This document shows positions 14,888 to 25,020 of a DNA stretch of 64,000 nucleotides, piece after piece. The stretch's first letter is position 1; every line of letters begins with the position of its first letter. A program made the translations under genes and the position numbers. Location: the NCBI GenBank assembly GCA_030679915.1, contig JAUXRY010000005.1, positions 62,001-126,000 on the forward strand. Direction: 5' to 3'. The notes under the pieces were generated by a model. That model made no database searches. It saw only the letters and a program-made list of their open reading frames with translations, and had not been told where the DNA came from. Source of the DNA: Thiobacillus sp. Lineage in GTDB: Bacteria; Pseudomonadota; Gammaproteobacteria; Burkholderiales; Thiobacillaceae.

Positions 14888-16105
14888 TCAGAGCACCACG
14901 TCGTTGCGATGACGTAGCCAGATGGCAGTCATCACGCTGCTGATAAATAAACCAAATACCCAGATGATGGTGTGGATATGCCAGTCGGCTCGCACCATCA
15001 ACGCGTAGGCACCCGTCAATATCAGGATGCTGATGTTTTCGTTGAAGTTTTGCTGGGCAATTGAGTGGCCTGCACCCATCAGCAGATGCCCGCGGTGTTG
15101 CAACAGGGCATTCATTGGCACCACGAAAAAGCCTGCCAGCGCCCCCGCTAGCGTTAATAAAAGCAAGGCTGGGACGAGGCTTTGCACCCAGATCAGCGCG
15201 ATCGGCACAAATCCCAGAATAATGCCGGCAGGCAGCACACGGGTTGCACTTTGCAAACGAACATATTTGCCGGCCAGGATCGAACCAATGGCGATGCCAA
15301 ATGCGGTCGCTGCGGTGAGCTGGGTGGCTTGGTCGAGACCGTAGTTCAGGTTGAGTGCGGCCCAGGCGATGATGAGCAACCGTAGCGTCGCACCAACACC
15401 CCAGAACAACGTCGTGACGGCGAGTGAAACCTGGCCGAGGGGGTCGCGCCACAACAGCTTGAAGCTGTGCCAAAAGTCATAAAGGATATACAGCGGCGAT
15501 TTGTTGGGCAGTTTGTGGTCGATCGGCAGCCGCGGGATAAACAGATTGGCGAAAGCTGCAGCCAGATAAAGGCTGGTGATGGCTACGATGGCGAATTTTG
15601 GGGCGATGAGACGGCTGTCCAGGCCCATATTGACCAGGATGCCCTCGGCCAGTTGCGGATTGATGAGCGCACCGCCGATGATCGCGCCGAGCACGATGGC
15701 GGCCACCGTGGTGCCCTCCATCCAGCTGTTCGCGATAACGAGTTTTTCGGGCGGAAGCAGTTCGGTGAGGATGCCGTATTTTGCGGGCGAATACATGGCG
15801 GCGCCGACACCCACGATGGAATAGGCCAGGAGCGGATGCAGGCCGGCCAGCATGGTGAGGCAGCCCACAAATTTGACCGTATTGGCAATCAGCATGACGC
15901 GTCCCTTGGGGATTGCGTCGGCAAGCGGTCCGACCAAGGGCGCCAGTGCGATATAGGCGACGACAAAGACAGTTTGTAGCAGGGGTGAAAACCACTCTGG
16001 CGCCGAAAAGAACAGTAGCAAACCAATTGCAGCAAAAAGCAGGGCATTGTCAGCCAATGCGGATAGAAACTGTGCCCACAGAATGGTGTAAAACGCACGG
16101 TTCAT
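14888..16105 (-). CDS. lplT: Lysophospholipid transporter LplT (MFS)
   Basis: 405 residues, about 12 membrane helices. Opens FYTILWAQFLSALADNALLFAAI, the typical LplT N-terminus, followed by AYIALAPLVGPLADAIPKGRVM and YSPAKYGILTELLPPEKLVIANSWMEG. LplT flips lysophospholipids across the inner membrane for reacylation by Aas; no aas gene is adjacent. Convergent with the GGDEF-EAL gene; a palindromic GCGCATGCGC lies in the short gap between their stops. Confidence 0.92.
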   Translation of the reverse strand: MNRAFYTILWAQFLSALADNALLFAAIGLLLFFSAPEWFSPLLQTVFVVAYIALAPLVGPLADAIPKGRVMLIANTVKFVGCLTMLAGLHPLLAYSIVGVGAAMYSPAKYGILTELLPPEKLVIANSWMEGTTVAAIVLGAIIGGALINPQLAEGILVNMGLDSRLIAPKFAIVAITSLYLAAAFANLFIPRLPIDHKLPNKSPLYILYDFWHSFKLLWRDPLGQVSLAVTTLFWGVGATLRLLIIAWAALNLNYGLDQATQLTAATAFGIAIGSILAGKYVRLQSATRVLPAGIILGFVPIALIWVQSLVPALLLLTLAGALAGFFVVPMNALLQHRGHLLMGAGHSIAQQNFNENISILILTGAYALMVRADWHIHTIIWVFGLFISSVMTAIWLRHRNDVVL

Positions 16106-16148
16106 TTTTCGGCCAATCTAGTGTTGGCGGGGGTTGGCATCGGAGAGA

Positions 16149-16164
16149 CGACAAAGCGTTGTCG
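16149..16164. promoter_or_regulatory. Dyad in the lplT-lysR intergenic region
   Basis: CGACAA (16149-16154) and TTGTCG (16159-16164) form a perfect 6+6 inverted repeat with a 4-nt centre, about 100 nt before the LysR start. LysR proteins often bind interrupted dyads upstream of their own gene, so this is a candidate site. Confidence 0.25.
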
Positions 16165-16261
16165 AAAGGTCCGCGAATACAAGGAGTTGGAATTGAGCAG
16201 GTTTCAACACGGGCAGGTTTGTGGTTGAATAATTGTCTTTATGACCCCGGAGTGGGAATTT

Positions 16262-17206
16262 ATGGCTGACCGCAGGCTTCAAGTATTCTACACCGTAGCC
16301 AGACAGCTCAGCTTTACCAAGGCTGCAGATATCCTATATATGACTCAGCCAGCGGTGACCTTTCAGGTCAAACAATTGGAAGAGCATTTCAACACACGAC
16401 TGTTCGAGCGCAGCCACGGCAGAATTTCGATGACGCCAGTGGGCGATCTGGTGCTGGGTTACGCTGAACGCATTCTGGCCTTGACCGGCGAGATGGAGGC
16501 ACGAGTCGGTGAGTTGACCGGTCAGGTGACCGGCCCATTGATGATCGGCGCATCAACCACGATTGCCGAATATCTGTTGCCCCGCATCCTGGGTGAATTC
16601 AAGGAGCGCTTCCCGCAGGTTCAGGCACAGCTTACCGTGGCCAACTCTGAAACAGTCGCTGCGAAAGTTGCAGACCATTCGCTCGACGTCGGGCTGATCG
16701 AGGCGCCCTCACACAATCCCAATCTAACCACCTTGGCGTGCTGTGAAGATGAATTGGTGATGATTTGCGCCCCCAATCATTCACTGGCCTCGCGTCCGAG
16801 TGTGAAAGCCCGTGAAATTGCCGATCAACCCTATGTATCGAGAGAGCATGGATCGGGTACGCGCGAAGTTGTTGATGATTTCTTCAGGGACAATGGTGTC
16901 AACCCGGACGACCTGCATGTCGAGATGGAACTTGGGAGTCGTGAGGCCATCAAGGGCGCGGTCGAGGCCAATCTTGGCGTGGCCATCATGTCGGCATCGA
17001 CGGTAAACAAGGAAATTCAGCTCGGCACGCTGGTCGCTGTGCCATTGGTGCCCCGACTGACGCGGGAGCTGACAATGGTGTATGCGCCGGAAAAATTCCG
17101 CAGCAAACTGCTGGATGCCTTTATTACCTTTGTTGATAACAAGTTTCAGCAATGCAACGCCGATGTGATTCCGATGAAGCGTCCCGTCAAGGGACGCGTT
17201 CGTTGA
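16262..17206 (+). CDS. LysR family transcriptional regulator
   Basis: 314 residues from ATG 16262, preceded by GGAG at about 9 nt; an ATG at 16241 has no such site. N-terminal winged HTH (LQVFYTVARQLSFTKAADILYMTQPAVTFQVKQLE), then a PBP2-type effector domain (GASTTIAEYLLPRILGEF, DVGLIEAP, SREHGSGTREVVDDFF, GVAIMS). The effector domain resembles the CbbR/CysL group, which in autotrophs senses carbon- or sulfur-related metabolites, but no cbb or cys gene lies next to it and the target is unknown. It diverges from lplT and overlaps the next gene by one base. Confidence 0.88.
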   Translation: MADRRLQVFYTVARQLSFTKAADILYMTQPAVTFQVKQLEEHFNTRLFERSHGRISMTPVGDLVLGYAERILALTGEMEARVGELTGQVTGPLMIGASTTIAEYLLPRILGEFKERFPQVQAQLTVANSETVAAKVADHSLDVGLIEAPSHNPNLTTLACCEDELVMICAPNHSLASRPSVKAREIADQPYVSREHGSGTREVVDDFFRDNGVNPDDLHVEMELGSREAIKGAVEANLGVAIMSASTVNKEIQLGTLVAVPLVPRLTRELTMVYAPEKFRSKLLDAFITFVDNKFQQCNADVIPMKRPVKGRVR

Positions 17207-17574
17207 TGCGAGACAGCAAGCGGCTGGTATCCATTTTCAGGAGTTTGTCGGAAACCCGGCAACAAGCGCTACTTGAGTATGCCGAGTTTCTGGCCGCTAA
17301 AGAGGGCGCTGACATTTCGGTGACCATGCCGAGTGAGCCTTTGCCGATTCCTCGCCCTGAGAAAGAAAGTGTAGTCAAGGCCATACAACGTTTGATGCAG
17401 ACGTATCCAATGCTGGAACGTAACCAGATTTTTAATGAGGCATCTGCACAAATGACACGCCATTTGATTCATGGCGTGACAGCGTTAGAGGCGATCGATG
17501 AACTCGAGAGAATTTTTGCACGCCAGTATCAAACTCATCTCGATGCGCTGAAAGAACCGATAACGTCGCCCTGA
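17206..17574 (+). CDS. Small protein of unknown function downstream of LysR
   Basis: 122 residues from an ATG overlapping the LysR stop (TGATG), so probably co-translated. Predicted all-helical: SLSETRQQALLEYAEFLAAK near the N-terminus recalls DUF2281-like segments of antitoxin-like small proteins, followed by VVKAIQRLMQTYPMLERNQIF and HLIHGVTALEAIDELERIFA. No membrane segment, no Cys. Not recognised with certainty. Confidence 0.6.
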   Translation: MRDSKRLVSIFRSLSETRQQALLEYAEFLAAKEGADISVTMPSEPLPIPRPEKESVVKAIQRLMQTYPMLERNQIFNEASAQMTRHLIHGVTALEAIDELERIFARQYQTHLDALKEPITSP

Positions 17575-17585
17575 TTCAGGGGGGC

Positions 17586-17894
17586 TTAGTCTGGCAAGGC
17601 CCACCCGCATTGCCAGCAACTCAAGAAATTGCCCGGATTGTGCTCGCCACAATGCGGGCATTTTTTTTCGTCGCGTGGAGGGGCGTTATGCAAACCCGCC
17701 AGGGCTTCACGTGCGGAGGTTTCCTGCGAGTCGTCATCCACCCAGATTTCGGGTTGGGCCTGCATGAACGGCACTTCGCCCAACGCGCCGGCGGCATTGG
17801 CATTGAAAATATGTGTAACAATCCCCAGGCTGGACAGTGCGTCAACGGCCAGTTGGGCGTCGAGCAGGGTGGCGGCAATGTGAACCCGCTTCAT
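17586..17894 (-). CDS. DUF2007-like protein with C-terminal zinc ribbon
   Basis: 102 residues. Residues 1-70 resemble DUF2007 (putative signal-transducing, ferredoxin-like fold): RVHIAATLLDAQLAVDALSSLGI and PEIWVDDDSQETSAREAL. Residues 79-98 form a zinc ribbon, CPHCGEHNPGNFLSCWQCGW (CxxC and CxxC). It follows the Fur-like gene by 15 nt on the same strand and may be cotranscribed. Role unknown. Confidence 0.75.
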   Translation of the reverse strand: MKRVHIAATLLDAQLAVDALSSLGIVTHIFNANAAGALGEVPFMQAQPEIWVDDDSQETSAREALAGLHNAPPRDEKKCPHCGEHNPGNFLSCWQCGWALPD

Positions 17895-17909
17895 TGACGG
17901 GTGGAGAAA

Positions 17910-18341
17910 TCAGGCTTTGCGACGAACACGCACGATGAGGTCGATGCCTTCGGTCACCATGTTGTCGGGCAACGGGGGCAGGCCGGAGATATGAACATGC
18001 TCGGCATCGATATCAGACAGCTTGCCGCTGTCGACTTCATAAATATGGTGATGGGGCGTGGTGTTGGGGTCGAAAAACACCTTGCTGGGGTCGACGATGA
18101 CTTCGCGGACCAGGCCTTTTTCCAAAAACAGCTTGAGCGTGTTGTAAACCGTGGCCTTGGATGTTTCGGAGTGACGGGTGTTGACGATCGCCATCACCTG
18201 ATCGGCCGAAAGGTGTTCCTGTCGTGAAAACAGCGCGTGTGCAATCTCGATCCGCTGGTGGGTCGGATTGATGTCGTGACCCCGTAATAGGCCGGCCATG
18301 TTGTCGCGCGTGTAATGCATGAGGCTCATGATAATCAGCAA
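17910..18341 (-). CDS. Fur family regulator, Irr-like and cysteine-free
   Basis: 143 residues as drawn; nearby ATGs at 18329 and 18320 are also possible starts. Fur fold: winged HTH with LSADQVMAIVNTRHSETSKATVYNTLKLFLEKGLV, then a metal/haem-binding dimerisation domain with TTPHHHIYEVDSGKLSDI. There is no Cys in the protein, so the two CxxC structural zinc sites of classical Fur/PerR are absent, as in Irr-type members. The His-His-His turn is the expected metal or haem ligand. It diverges from hisD; the target set is unknown. Confidence 0.85.
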   Translation of the reverse strand: MLIIMSLMHYTRDNMAGLLRGHDINPTHQRIEIAHALFSRQEHLSADQVMAIVNTRHSETSKATVYNTLKLFLEKGLVREVIVDPSKVFFDPNTTPHHHIYEVDSGKLSDIDAEHVHISGLPPLPDNMVTEGIDLIVRVRRKA

Positions 18342-18461
18342 TCTGGACTTTGTCTAATTTCCGGAATGGGTATGGTTGCCGTATAGGCAGGCCAAGCCGG
18401 GCGCGGTGAAGCATTAAAAAACGGTACAATCTATTTCAGTTTTTTGGAGATGGATTCCCCT

Positions 18462-19766
18462 GTGCTTACGCTCACCCGACTCGATAGCATGCAGCCTGAT
18501 TTCCAGGCCCGTCTCACCCGTTTATTGCAATTTGACGATGCCGCCGATGCTGCGATTGAACAGACGGTTGTCGGGATACTGCATGACGTGAAAACGCGGG
18601 GTGATGCTGCCGTGCTCGAATACACCGAGCGTTTCGACCGTTTGCCAGCGGCTTCGCTCGCCAGTCTTGAATTGACCCCAGCCCAGTTGCAGGCTGCCCT
18701 TGTACAGTTGCCGGCTGACACACGCCAGGCGCTGGAAGCCGCGGCGGACCGCGTGCGCCGCTATCACGAAAAGCAAACTCAGGCATCGTGGACCTATACC
18801 GAGGACGACGGCACCGTACTGGGCCAGAAAATCACGCCGCTTGATCGCGTTGGCTTGTATGTTCCGGGTGGCAAGGCGGCATATCCCTCGTCGGTTCTGA
18901 TGAATGCCATGCCGGCCAAGGTAGCAGGTGTGGGCGAACTCATCATGGTGGTACCAACGCCAGGCGGCGAACACAATCAACTGGTACTGGCAGCGGCCGC
19001 TATTGCCGGGGTCGACCGTGTGTTCACCATCGGCGGCGCACAGGCGGTGGCGGCACTGGCTTATGGCACGCAGACGATTCCGCAGGTCGACAAAATCGTC
19101 GGTCCCGGCAATGCGTACGTGGCTGCGGCCAAACGCCGGGTCTTCGGCACTGTGGGAATCGACATGATCGCCGGCCCGTCGGAAATTCTGGTGATTGCCG
19201 ATGGCAACACGCCGCCTGAATGGGTGGCGATGGACCTGTTTTCGCAGGCTGAGCACGATGAAATGGCGCAGTCGATCCTGCTATCGCCCGACGCGGCCTA
19301 TCTCGACGCGGTGGCTGCGGCAATCGATAAACTGATCGACGAGATGCCGCGCAGCGAAGTGATCCGCACCTCACTGACCAATCGTGGTGCGCTGATCAAG
19401 ACGCGCGATCTCGATGACGCGGCAACAATCTCGAATTCGATTGCACCCGAACACCTTGAACTGTCGATAGCCGACCCCGATGCACTGCTGCCCAAGCTGC
19501 GCCACGCTGGCGCGATATTCATGGGTAAGCACACCTGCGAGGCCCTGGGCGATTATTGTGCCGGGCCGAATCACGTGTTGCCGACTTCGCGTACCGCGCG
19601 CTTCTCATCGCCGTTGGGCGTGTATGACTTCCAGAAGCGCACCAGCCTGATCCATGTGTCGCAGGCCGGTGCGCAGACATTGGGCAAGATTGCCGCCACG
19701 CTGGCCTATGGTGAAGGCTTGCAGGCGCATGCGCGTTCTGCCGAATATCGTTTGCGCCCTGAATGA
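18462..19766 (+). CDS. hisD: Histidinol dehydrogenase
   Basis: 434 residues from the GTG at 18462, which has GGAG 12 nt upstream; an in-frame ATG at 18450 touches that GGAG and is less likely. HisD signatures: [53 protein letters not shown], and the catalytic Glu-His pair in [10 protein letters not shown]. Zinc-dependent, it oxidises L-histidinol to histidine in two steps. First gene of the cluster here; hisG, often upstream, is replaced by the divergent Fur-like gene. A TACAAT at 18425-18430 could be a -10 element but no good -35 pairs with it. Confidence 0.95.
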   Translation: MLTLTRLDSMQPDFQARLTRLLQFDDAADAAIEQTVVGILHDVKTRGDAAVLEYTERFDRLPAASLASLELTPAQLQAALVQLPADTRQALEAAADRVRRYHEKQTQASWTYTEDDGTVLGQKITPLDRVGLYVPGGKAAYPSSVLMNAMPAKVAGVGELIMVVPTPGGEHNQLVLAAAAIAGVDRVFTIGGAQAVAALAYGTQTIPQVDKIVGPGNAYVAAAKRRVFGTVGIDMIAGPSEILVIADGNTPPEWVAMDLFSQAEHDEMAQSILLSPDAAYLDAVAAAIDKLIDEMPRSEVIRTSLTNRGALIKTRDLDDAATISNSIAPEHLELSIADPDALLPKLRHAGAIFMGKHTCEALGDYCAGPNHVLPTSRTARFSSPLGVYDFQKRTSLIHVSQAGAQTLGKIAATLAYGEGLQAHARSAEYRLRPE

Positions 19767-19779
19767 GCCGCGCCAGATT

Positions 19780-20844
19780 ATGAGTCAATATTGGAGCGCC
19801 GTGGTGAACGGCCTGACGCCCTATGTGCCGGGCGAACAGCCCAAACTGGCCAATCTGGTCAAGCTCAACACCAATGAGAATCCCTACGGGCCCAGTCCGC
19901 GGGTATTGGAGGCGGTGCGTGCAGAGGCCGCGGAGACTTTGCGGCTGTATCCGGATCCTGGCTCTGATCGGTTGCGCGCGGGTATTGCTGCACTCCATGG
20001 GGTCACCGCCGATCAGGTTTTTGTAGGAAACGGCTCTGATGAAGTGCTGGCGCATGCATTCATGGCATTGCTTAAGCACGATCAACCGATCCTGTTCCCC
20101 GATATCACCTATAGCTTTTACCCGGTGTATTGCGGATTATATGAAATAGCCTATCAAACGATCCCGCTTAATGAATCGTTCGAGATATCCGTTGACGACT
20201 ACCTGACGCCCAACGGCGGGGTGATTTTCCCCAACCCCAACGCGCCGACCGGGTGTCTGCTGGCCCAGAGTGAGCTTGAGCGTCTGCTTGCTGGAAATCC
20301 CGATTCGGTCGTCGTGATCGACGAGGCGTATATCGATTTTGGTGGCGAATCAGCGGTGGCGTTGGTTGCACGTTATCCGCAGTTGCTGGTGACGCGTACC
20401 TTGTCCAAGTCGCACGCACTGGCAGGCCTGAGGGTCGGCTATGCCATTGGACAGCCACATCTTATCGAGGCCCTGAATCGGGTGAAGGACAGTTTCAATT
20501 CCTATCCGCTTGATCGCTTTGCCCAGGCCGGTGCACTGGCGTCAATCCAGGATCACGCCTACTTCGAGGACATCTGCGCGAAAGTCGTGGCAAGCCGTAC
20601 ACGGCTGGTGGCAGCCATGTCTGCGTTGGGTTTCGACATACTGCCTTCGGAAGCCAATTTTATTTTTGCGCGGCATTCCAACCACAGTGGCGCAGATTTG
20701 GCCGCAGCCTTGCGTGAACGCAGTATTATCGTGCGTCATTTCCGCACCCCAGCACGCATTGCGCCGTTTTTACGCATCACCGTCGGCACCGATACGCAAT
20801 GTAAAGCGCTGGTCGACGCGTTGAAAGCGATTGTGGCCTGCTAG
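19780..20844 (+). CDS. hisC: Histidinol-phosphate aminotransferase
   Basis: 354 residues from ATG 19780, 13 nt after hisD. Fold-type I PLP aminotransferase: [13 protein letters not shown] at the N-terminus, [33 protein letters not shown], and the PLP-lysine in [17 protein letters not shown]. Converts imidazole-acetol phosphate to histidinol phosphate with glutamate as donor. Confidence 0.95.
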   Translation: MSQYWSAVVNGLTPYVPGEQPKLANLVKLNTNENPYGPSPRVLEAVRAEAAETLRLYPDPGSDRLRAGIAALHGVTADQVFVGNGSDEVLAHAFMALLKHDQPILFPDITYSFYPVYCGLYEIAYQTIPLNESFEISVDDYLTPNGGVIFPNPNAPTGCLLAQSELERLLAGNPDSVVVIDEAYIDFGGESAVALVARYPQLLVTRTLSKSHALAGLRVGYAIGQPHLIEALNRVKDSFNSYPLDRFAQAGALASIQDHAYFEDICAKVVASRTRLVAAMSALGFDILPSEANFIFARHSNHSGADLAAALRERSIIVRHFRTPARIAPFLRITVGTDTQCKALVDALKAIVAC

Positions 20845-20874
20845 AATCCTATTACAGACTTAAACTCAAACGCC

Positions 20875-21462
20875 ATGCGCACCGCCCAAGTTACCCGCAA
20901 TACCCTGGAAACCCAGATCTCGGTCAGCCTTAATCTTGATGGCACCGGCGTCAGCACGCTCGCCACCGGCGTGCCGTTCCTTGACCACATGCTCGACCAG
21001 ATCGCGCGCCACGGCCTGATTGATCTGGATATCCAGGCCAAAGGGGATTTGCACATCGATGCCCACCACACGGTTGAGGATACGGGTATTACGCTGGGCC
21101 AAGCTTTCGCACAGGCATTGGGCGACAAGCGGGGCATCCGTCGCTACGGCCATGCTTACGTGCCACTCGACGAAGCACTGTCCCGTGTGGTGATTGATTT
21201 GTCGGGTCGGCCAGGGTTGGAGTATCACGTCGATTACACACGTGCGCGCATCGGTGACTTCGACGTTGACCTGTTTCTCGAATTTTTCCGCGGCTTCATT
21301 AATCACGCGGGAGTCACATTGCACATCGACAACCTGCGCGGAATTAATGCTCACCATCAAGCCGAAACCATTTTCAAGGCGTTTGGCCGGGCGCTGCGCA
21401 TGGCTGTTGAAGCCGATCTGCGCATGGGGGATGTTTTACCTTCGACGAAGGGTTCCCTGTGA
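20875..21462 (+). CDS. hisB: Imidazoleglycerol-phosphate dehydratase
   Basis: 195 residues, the monofunctional HisB length (no phosphatase domain). Manganese-binding histidine clusters are intact: [27 protein letters not shown] near the N-terminal half and [22 protein letters not shown] near the end. Its stop overlaps the hisH GTG start by four bases. Confidence 0.96.
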   Translation: MRTAQVTRNTLETQISVSLNLDGTGVSTLATGVPFLDHMLDQIARHGLIDLDIQAKGDLHIDAHHTVEDTGITLGQAFAQALGDKRGIRRYGHAYVPLDEALSRVVIDLSGRPGLEYHVDYTRARIGDFDVDLFLEFFRGFINHAGVTLHIDNLRGINAHHQAETIFKAFGRALRMAVEADLRMGDVLPSTKGSL

Positions 21463-22145
21463 GTGTTGATATTGCCGTCATCGATTACGGCATGGCCAAC
21501 TTGCGTTCGGTCGTTAAAGCGATTGAGCATGTTGCACCCGCGCTCAGCGTAGTGGTGACGTCCGACCCCGTCGTAATCGCCGAGGCCGGTCGTGTCGTTT
21601 TTCCGGGGCAGGGCGCTGCACCTGACTGTATGCGTGAGATCGATGCGCGCGGGTTACGCCAGGTGATCATCGACGCGGCCCACAGCAAACCGTTTCTGGG
21701 CATTTGCATGGGCTTGCAAGTGTTGTTCGAACACAGTGAGGAAGGCGATGCCGACTGTCTGGGGATTTTGCCCGGCACCGTGCAGCGTTTTCCGCATGAA
21801 GCGATGGTTGACTCGGCTGGGGATAAGTTGAAAGTGCCTCACATGGGCTGGAACAACGTTCATCAGGCAGCCCCTCATCCAATGTGGGTGGGTATTGAAG
21901 AAGGCGCACGCTTTTACTTCGTGCACAGTTATTTCGTGCAGCCGACATCGCCGGATGTGATCGCCGGGTTTTCGCATTACCCGTTCCCGTTCACCTGCGC
22001 GGTGGCCACCGACAATATTTTTGCTGTCCAGTTTCATCCGGAAAAGAGCGGTAACGACGGATTGACGTTGCTGGGCAATTTTGTAACCTGGAATCCAGGC
22101 GAAACCGAATCCGCTTGTGATATGACCGGCGCTGCCTGCGCTTAA
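21459..22145 (+). CDS. hisH: Imidazole glycerol phosphate synthase glutaminase subunit
   Basis: 228 residues, GTG start. Class I glutamine amidotransferase: nucleophile Cys in [13 protein letters not shown], oxyanion VFPGQGA, and the His-Glu pair in [12 protein letters not shown]. Supplies ammonia to HisF. The C-terminus is about 15 residues longer than in E. coli HisH ([15 protein letters not shown]). Confidence 0.95.
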   Translation: MSVDIAVIDYGMANLRSVVKAIEHVAPALSVVVTSDPVVIAEAGRVVFPGQGAAPDCMREIDARGLRQVIIDAAHSKPFLGICMGLQVLFEHSEEGDADCLGILPGTVQRFPHEAMVDSAGDKLKVPHMGWNNVHQAAPHPMWVGIEEGARFYFVHSYFVQPTSPDVIAGFSHYPFPFTCAVATDNIFAVQFHPEKSGNDGLTLLGNFVTWNPGETESACDMTGAACA

Positions 22146-22163
22146 CTTTTTTACTGTATTGCC

Positions 22164-22919
22164 ATGCTAATAATTCCTGCGATCGACCTTAAAGACGGCC
22201 ACTGCGTGCGCCTGGAACAAGGCGAAATGGACAGTGCCACTGTCTTTTCCGAAGATCCTGCGGCGATGGCGCTGCACTGGAAAAACCTGGGCGCGCGACG
22301 CTTGCATCTGGTCGACCTTAACGGTGCGTTTGCGGGCAAACCCATCAACGATGCGGCGATCCGTTCCATCGTGGCGGCTGTGGGTGACGACATGCCGGTG
22401 CAACTTGGCGGCGGTATTCGTGACCTTGCCACCATCGAGCGCTATCTCGACGACGGCGTGCGCTACGTCATCATTGGTACTGCCGCGGTTAAAAACCCCG
22501 GTTTTCTGCACGAAGCCTGCGATGCCTTTCCTGGCCATGTGATGGTCGGGCTGGACGCCAAGGAGGGCAAGATTGCGGTTGAGGGTTGGTCCAAGATTAC
22601 TGGTCATGACGTGATCGATCTGGCCAAGCGTTTCGAAGGCTACGGCGTGGAAGCCATCATCTACACAGACATTGGCCGCGATGGCATGCTGAGCGGCGTC
22701 AACATCGAAGCCACCCAGCGGTTGGCGCAAGCCCTGTCGATCCCCGTGATTGCCAGCGGCGGTGTGACCAATCTTGACGATGTCAAAGCGCTGTCCGTGG
22801 TGGCCAAAGATGGCATTATTGGCGCGATTACCGGTCGAGCCATTTACCAGGGCACGCTTGATTTCCCGCAAGCGCAAAAGCTGGCCGACGAACTTGCCGG
22901 CGGCGTGTTCGGGGTTTGA
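22164..22919 (+). CDS. hisA: ProFAR isomerase
   Basis: 251-residue half-barrel repeat TIM barrel. Opens [18 protein letters not shown] with the catalytic Asp, then QLGGGIRD and [16 protein letters not shown] carrying the second catalytic Asp, and [12 protein letters not shown]. Isomerises ProFAR to PRFAR, the substrate of HisF. Confidence 0.96.
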   Translation: MLIIPAIDLKDGHCVRLEQGEMDSATVFSEDPAAMALHWKNLGARRLHLVDLNGAFAGKPINDAAIRSIVAAVGDDMPVQLGGGIRDLATIERYLDDGVRYVIIGTAAVKNPGFLHEACDAFPGHVMVGLDAKEGKIAVEGWSKITGHDVIDLAKRFEGYGVEAIIYTDIGRDGMLSGVNIEATQRLAQALSIPVIASGGVTNLDDVKALSVVAKDGIIGAITGRAIYQGTLDFPQAQKLADELAGGVFGV

Positions 22920-22935
22920 TCCGGAATCAACAGAC

Positions 22936-23691
22936 ATGCTAGCCAAACGCATCATTCCCTGTCTCGACGTCACCAATGGCCGTGTGGTCAAGGGCACCAA
23001 TTTTGTTGAGCTGAAAGACGCCGGCGACCCGGTCGAAATCGCGCGCCGCTACAACGATGAAGGCGCGGACGAGCTGACGTTTCTCGATATCACCGCCTCA
23101 TCGGATAACCGTGACCTGATTTTGCACATCATTGAAGCCGTCGCTTCGGAAGTGTTTATTCCACTCACGGTCGGTGGCGGCGTGCGTGTCGTGGCCGATA
23201 TTCAGCGTTTGTTGAACGCAGGCGCCGACAAGGTCAGCATCAATACCTCTGCGGTCACCAATCCGCAGTTGGTCAAGGATGCATCCGACCGCTACGGCAA
23301 CCAGTGCATCGTGGTGGCCATTGATTCCAAGCGCGTCGGCGACCATTGGGAAGTCTTCACCCACGGCGGCCGGACGGCCACTGGGCTCAATGCCATTGAG
23401 TGGGCCAGGAAAATGGAAGCCTATGGCGCGGGCGAACTGCTGCTCACCTCGATGGATCGTGATGGCACCAAGAGCGGGTTCGACCTGGAGCTGACGCGGG
23501 CGATTTCCGATGCGGTGGATATACCGATCATCGCCAGTGGGGGTGTGGGTAATCTGCAACATTTGGTCGATGGCGTCAAAGAAGGCCGCGCCGATGCAGT
23601 GCTGGCCGCGAGCATTTTTCACTTCAGCGAACACGGTATCGAAGAAGCCAAGCGCTACATGAAGCAGCATGGCATCGAGGTGCGTTTGTGA
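22936..23691 (+). CDS. hisF: Imidazole glycerol phosphate synthase cyclase subunit
   Basis: 251 residues from ATG 22936, the conserved start [19 protein letters not shown] with the first catalytic Asp; the second is in [15 protein letters not shown]. Phosphate-binding VGGGVR and IASGGVGN are present. Works with HisH to form IGP and AICAR. Confidence 0.96.
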   Translation: MLAKRIIPCLDVTNGRVVKGTNFVELKDAGDPVEIARRYNDEGADELTFLDITASSDNRDLILHIIEAVASEVFIPLTVGGGVRVVADIQRLLNAGADKVSINTSAVTNPQLVKDASDRYGNQCIVVAIDSKRVGDHWEVFTHGGRTATGLNAIEWARKMEAYGAGELLLTSMDRDGTKSGFDLELTRAISDAVDIPIIASGGVGNLQHLVDGVKEGRADAVLAASIFHFSEHGIEEAKRYMKQHGIEVRL

Positions 23692-24074
23692 GCGATTGGC
23701 TCGACGCCGTCAAATGGGATGCACATGGCCTGGTACCGGCTATCGCGCAGGACGCATCCACGGGTGAAATCCTGATGGTGGCGTGGATGAATCACGAGGC
23801 ACTGGAAGAGACAGCGCGTACGTTGCGGGGTGTGTACTGGTCCCGTTCGCGCAACAAGTTGTGGCGCAAAGGTGAAGAATCTGGGCATGTACAGAACGTC
23901 AGTGAAATCCGTCTGGACTGCGACAATGACGTGGTGTTGCTGAAAATTGAACAAATAGGCGGGATCGCCTGCCATACAGGACGACGCTCCTGCTTTTTCC
24001 AGAAACTGGACGGTGATCGCTGGGTCGCCACCACCCCAGTCATCAAAGACCCGGCTGAGATCTATAGCAAATGA
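23688..24074 (+). CDS. hisI: Phosphoribosyl-AMP cyclohydrolase
   Basis: 128 residues, GTG start overlapping hisF. Monofunctional His[31 protein letters not shown], with metal-binding DCDNDVVLL and zinc Cys in [10 protein letters not shown]. Separate from HisE here, as usual in betaproteobacteria. Confidence 0.95.
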   Translation: MSDWLDAVKWDAHGLVPAIAQDASTGEILMVAWMNHEALEETARTLRGVYWSRSRNKLWRKGEESGHVQNVSEIRLDCDNDVVLLKIEQIGGIACHTGRRSCFFQKLDGDRWVATTPVIKDPAEIYSK

Positions 24075-24388
24075 GCGATATTCTCGACCGCATCGCAGAA
24101 ACCCTGGAAGCCCGCAAATCGGCCTCCGCGGAGAATTCCTACGTGGCCAAGCTGTATGCCAAGGGCACCGATGCCATCCTGAAAAAAATCGGCGAAGAAG
24201 CGACCGAGACCGTGATGGCGGCCAAGGACGACCAGAACGAAAAGATCATCTACGAAGTCGCTGATTTGTGGTTCCATACCCTGGTGCTGCTGGCGCACAA
24301 GGGTTTGAAGCCGGCAGATGTGCTGAACGAACTGGCGCGCCGTGAAGGCTTGTCTGGTTTGACAGAAAAGGCGAATCGACATGAGTGA
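24071..24388 (+). CDS. hisE: Phosphoribosyl-ATP pyrophosphatase
   Basis: 105 residues, MazG-like all-helical fold. Signature [23 protein letters not shown] and [18 protein letters not shown] carry the Glu/Asp metal ligands. Overlaps hisI by four bases and the HIT gene by eight. Confidence 0.95.
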   Translation: MSDILDRIAETLEARKSASAENSYVAKLYAKGTDAILKKIGEEATETVMAAKDDQNEKIIYEVADLWFHTLVLLAHKGLKPADVLNELARREGLSGLTEKANRHE

Positions 24389-24731
24389 CTGCATTTTTTG
24401 CAAAATTGCGGCAGGGCAGTTGCCGTGCAACAAGGTTTACGAAGACGATGCGTTGCTGGCGTTTCACGATATTCATCCGTTCGCGCGGGTGCATGTCCTG
24501 ATTATTCCGAAACTGCATATCGCATCACTGGCGGATTGCGCTCCTGAGCATGCAGGCCTGCTCGGCAAGATGCTGCTGTTGGCACCGAAGCTGGCCAAGG
24601 AACTGGGGCTCGATACCGGCTTCAAGACCTTGATCAACACGGGTCGTGGCGGCGGACAGGAAGTCTTCCATATTCACGTTCATGTATTTGGTGGGGGCGA
24701 GCCCGCTCCCGCGCATAAAATTAATTCATAA
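24381..24731 (+). CDS. hinT: HIT family hydrolase (HinT-like)
   Basis: 116 residues. [21 protein letters not shown] at the N-terminus (zinc CxxC) and the histidine triad HIHVHVFGG near residue 95. HinT-like enzymes hydrolyse nucleoside phosphoramidates. It overlaps the hisE end; a hisIE-hit-tatABC order is common in betaproteobacteria. Confidence 0.93.
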   Translation: MSDCIFCKIAAGQLPCNKVYEDDALLAFHDIHPFARVHVLIIPKLHIASLADCAPEHAGLLGKMLLLAPKLAKELGLDTGFKTLINTGRGGGQEVFHIHVHVFGGGEPAPAHKINS

Positions 24732-24742
24732 GGAGAATTACC

Positions 24743-24958
24743 ATGGGTAGCTTTAGCATTTGGCATTGGCTGATTGTGCTGGTTGTTGTGCTGCTGATTT
24801 TTGGCACCAAGAAACTGCGTAACATCGGTAGCGATCTGGGTGGCGCTGTCAAAGGTTTCAAAGAGGGTATGAAGGAAAATACGAACAAACTCGGTGATAA
24901 AACCGAAGAAGACGGGCATACCATAGACGTTGAGGTCAAGGACAAACACCACTCCTGA
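24743..24958 (+). CDS. tatA: Sec-independent translocase protein TatA
   Basis: 71 residues. One N-terminal membrane helix ([14 protein letters not shown]), the FGTKKL hinge, an amphipathic helix ([18 protein letters not shown]) and an acidic/His-rich tail. Shine-Dalgarno AAGGAG lies 8 nt before the ATG. TatA forms the twin-arginine pore. Confidence 0.94.
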   Translation: MGSFSIWHWLIVLVVVLLIFGTKKLRNIGSDLGGAVKGFKEGMKENTNKLGDKTEEDGHTIDVEVKDKHHS

Positions 24959-25020
24959 GACTAGGGGTGGAAGGATAGGGTTGCAATAGATTAACCGCTC
25001 CTTCCGCGCCCTGACCTGAC

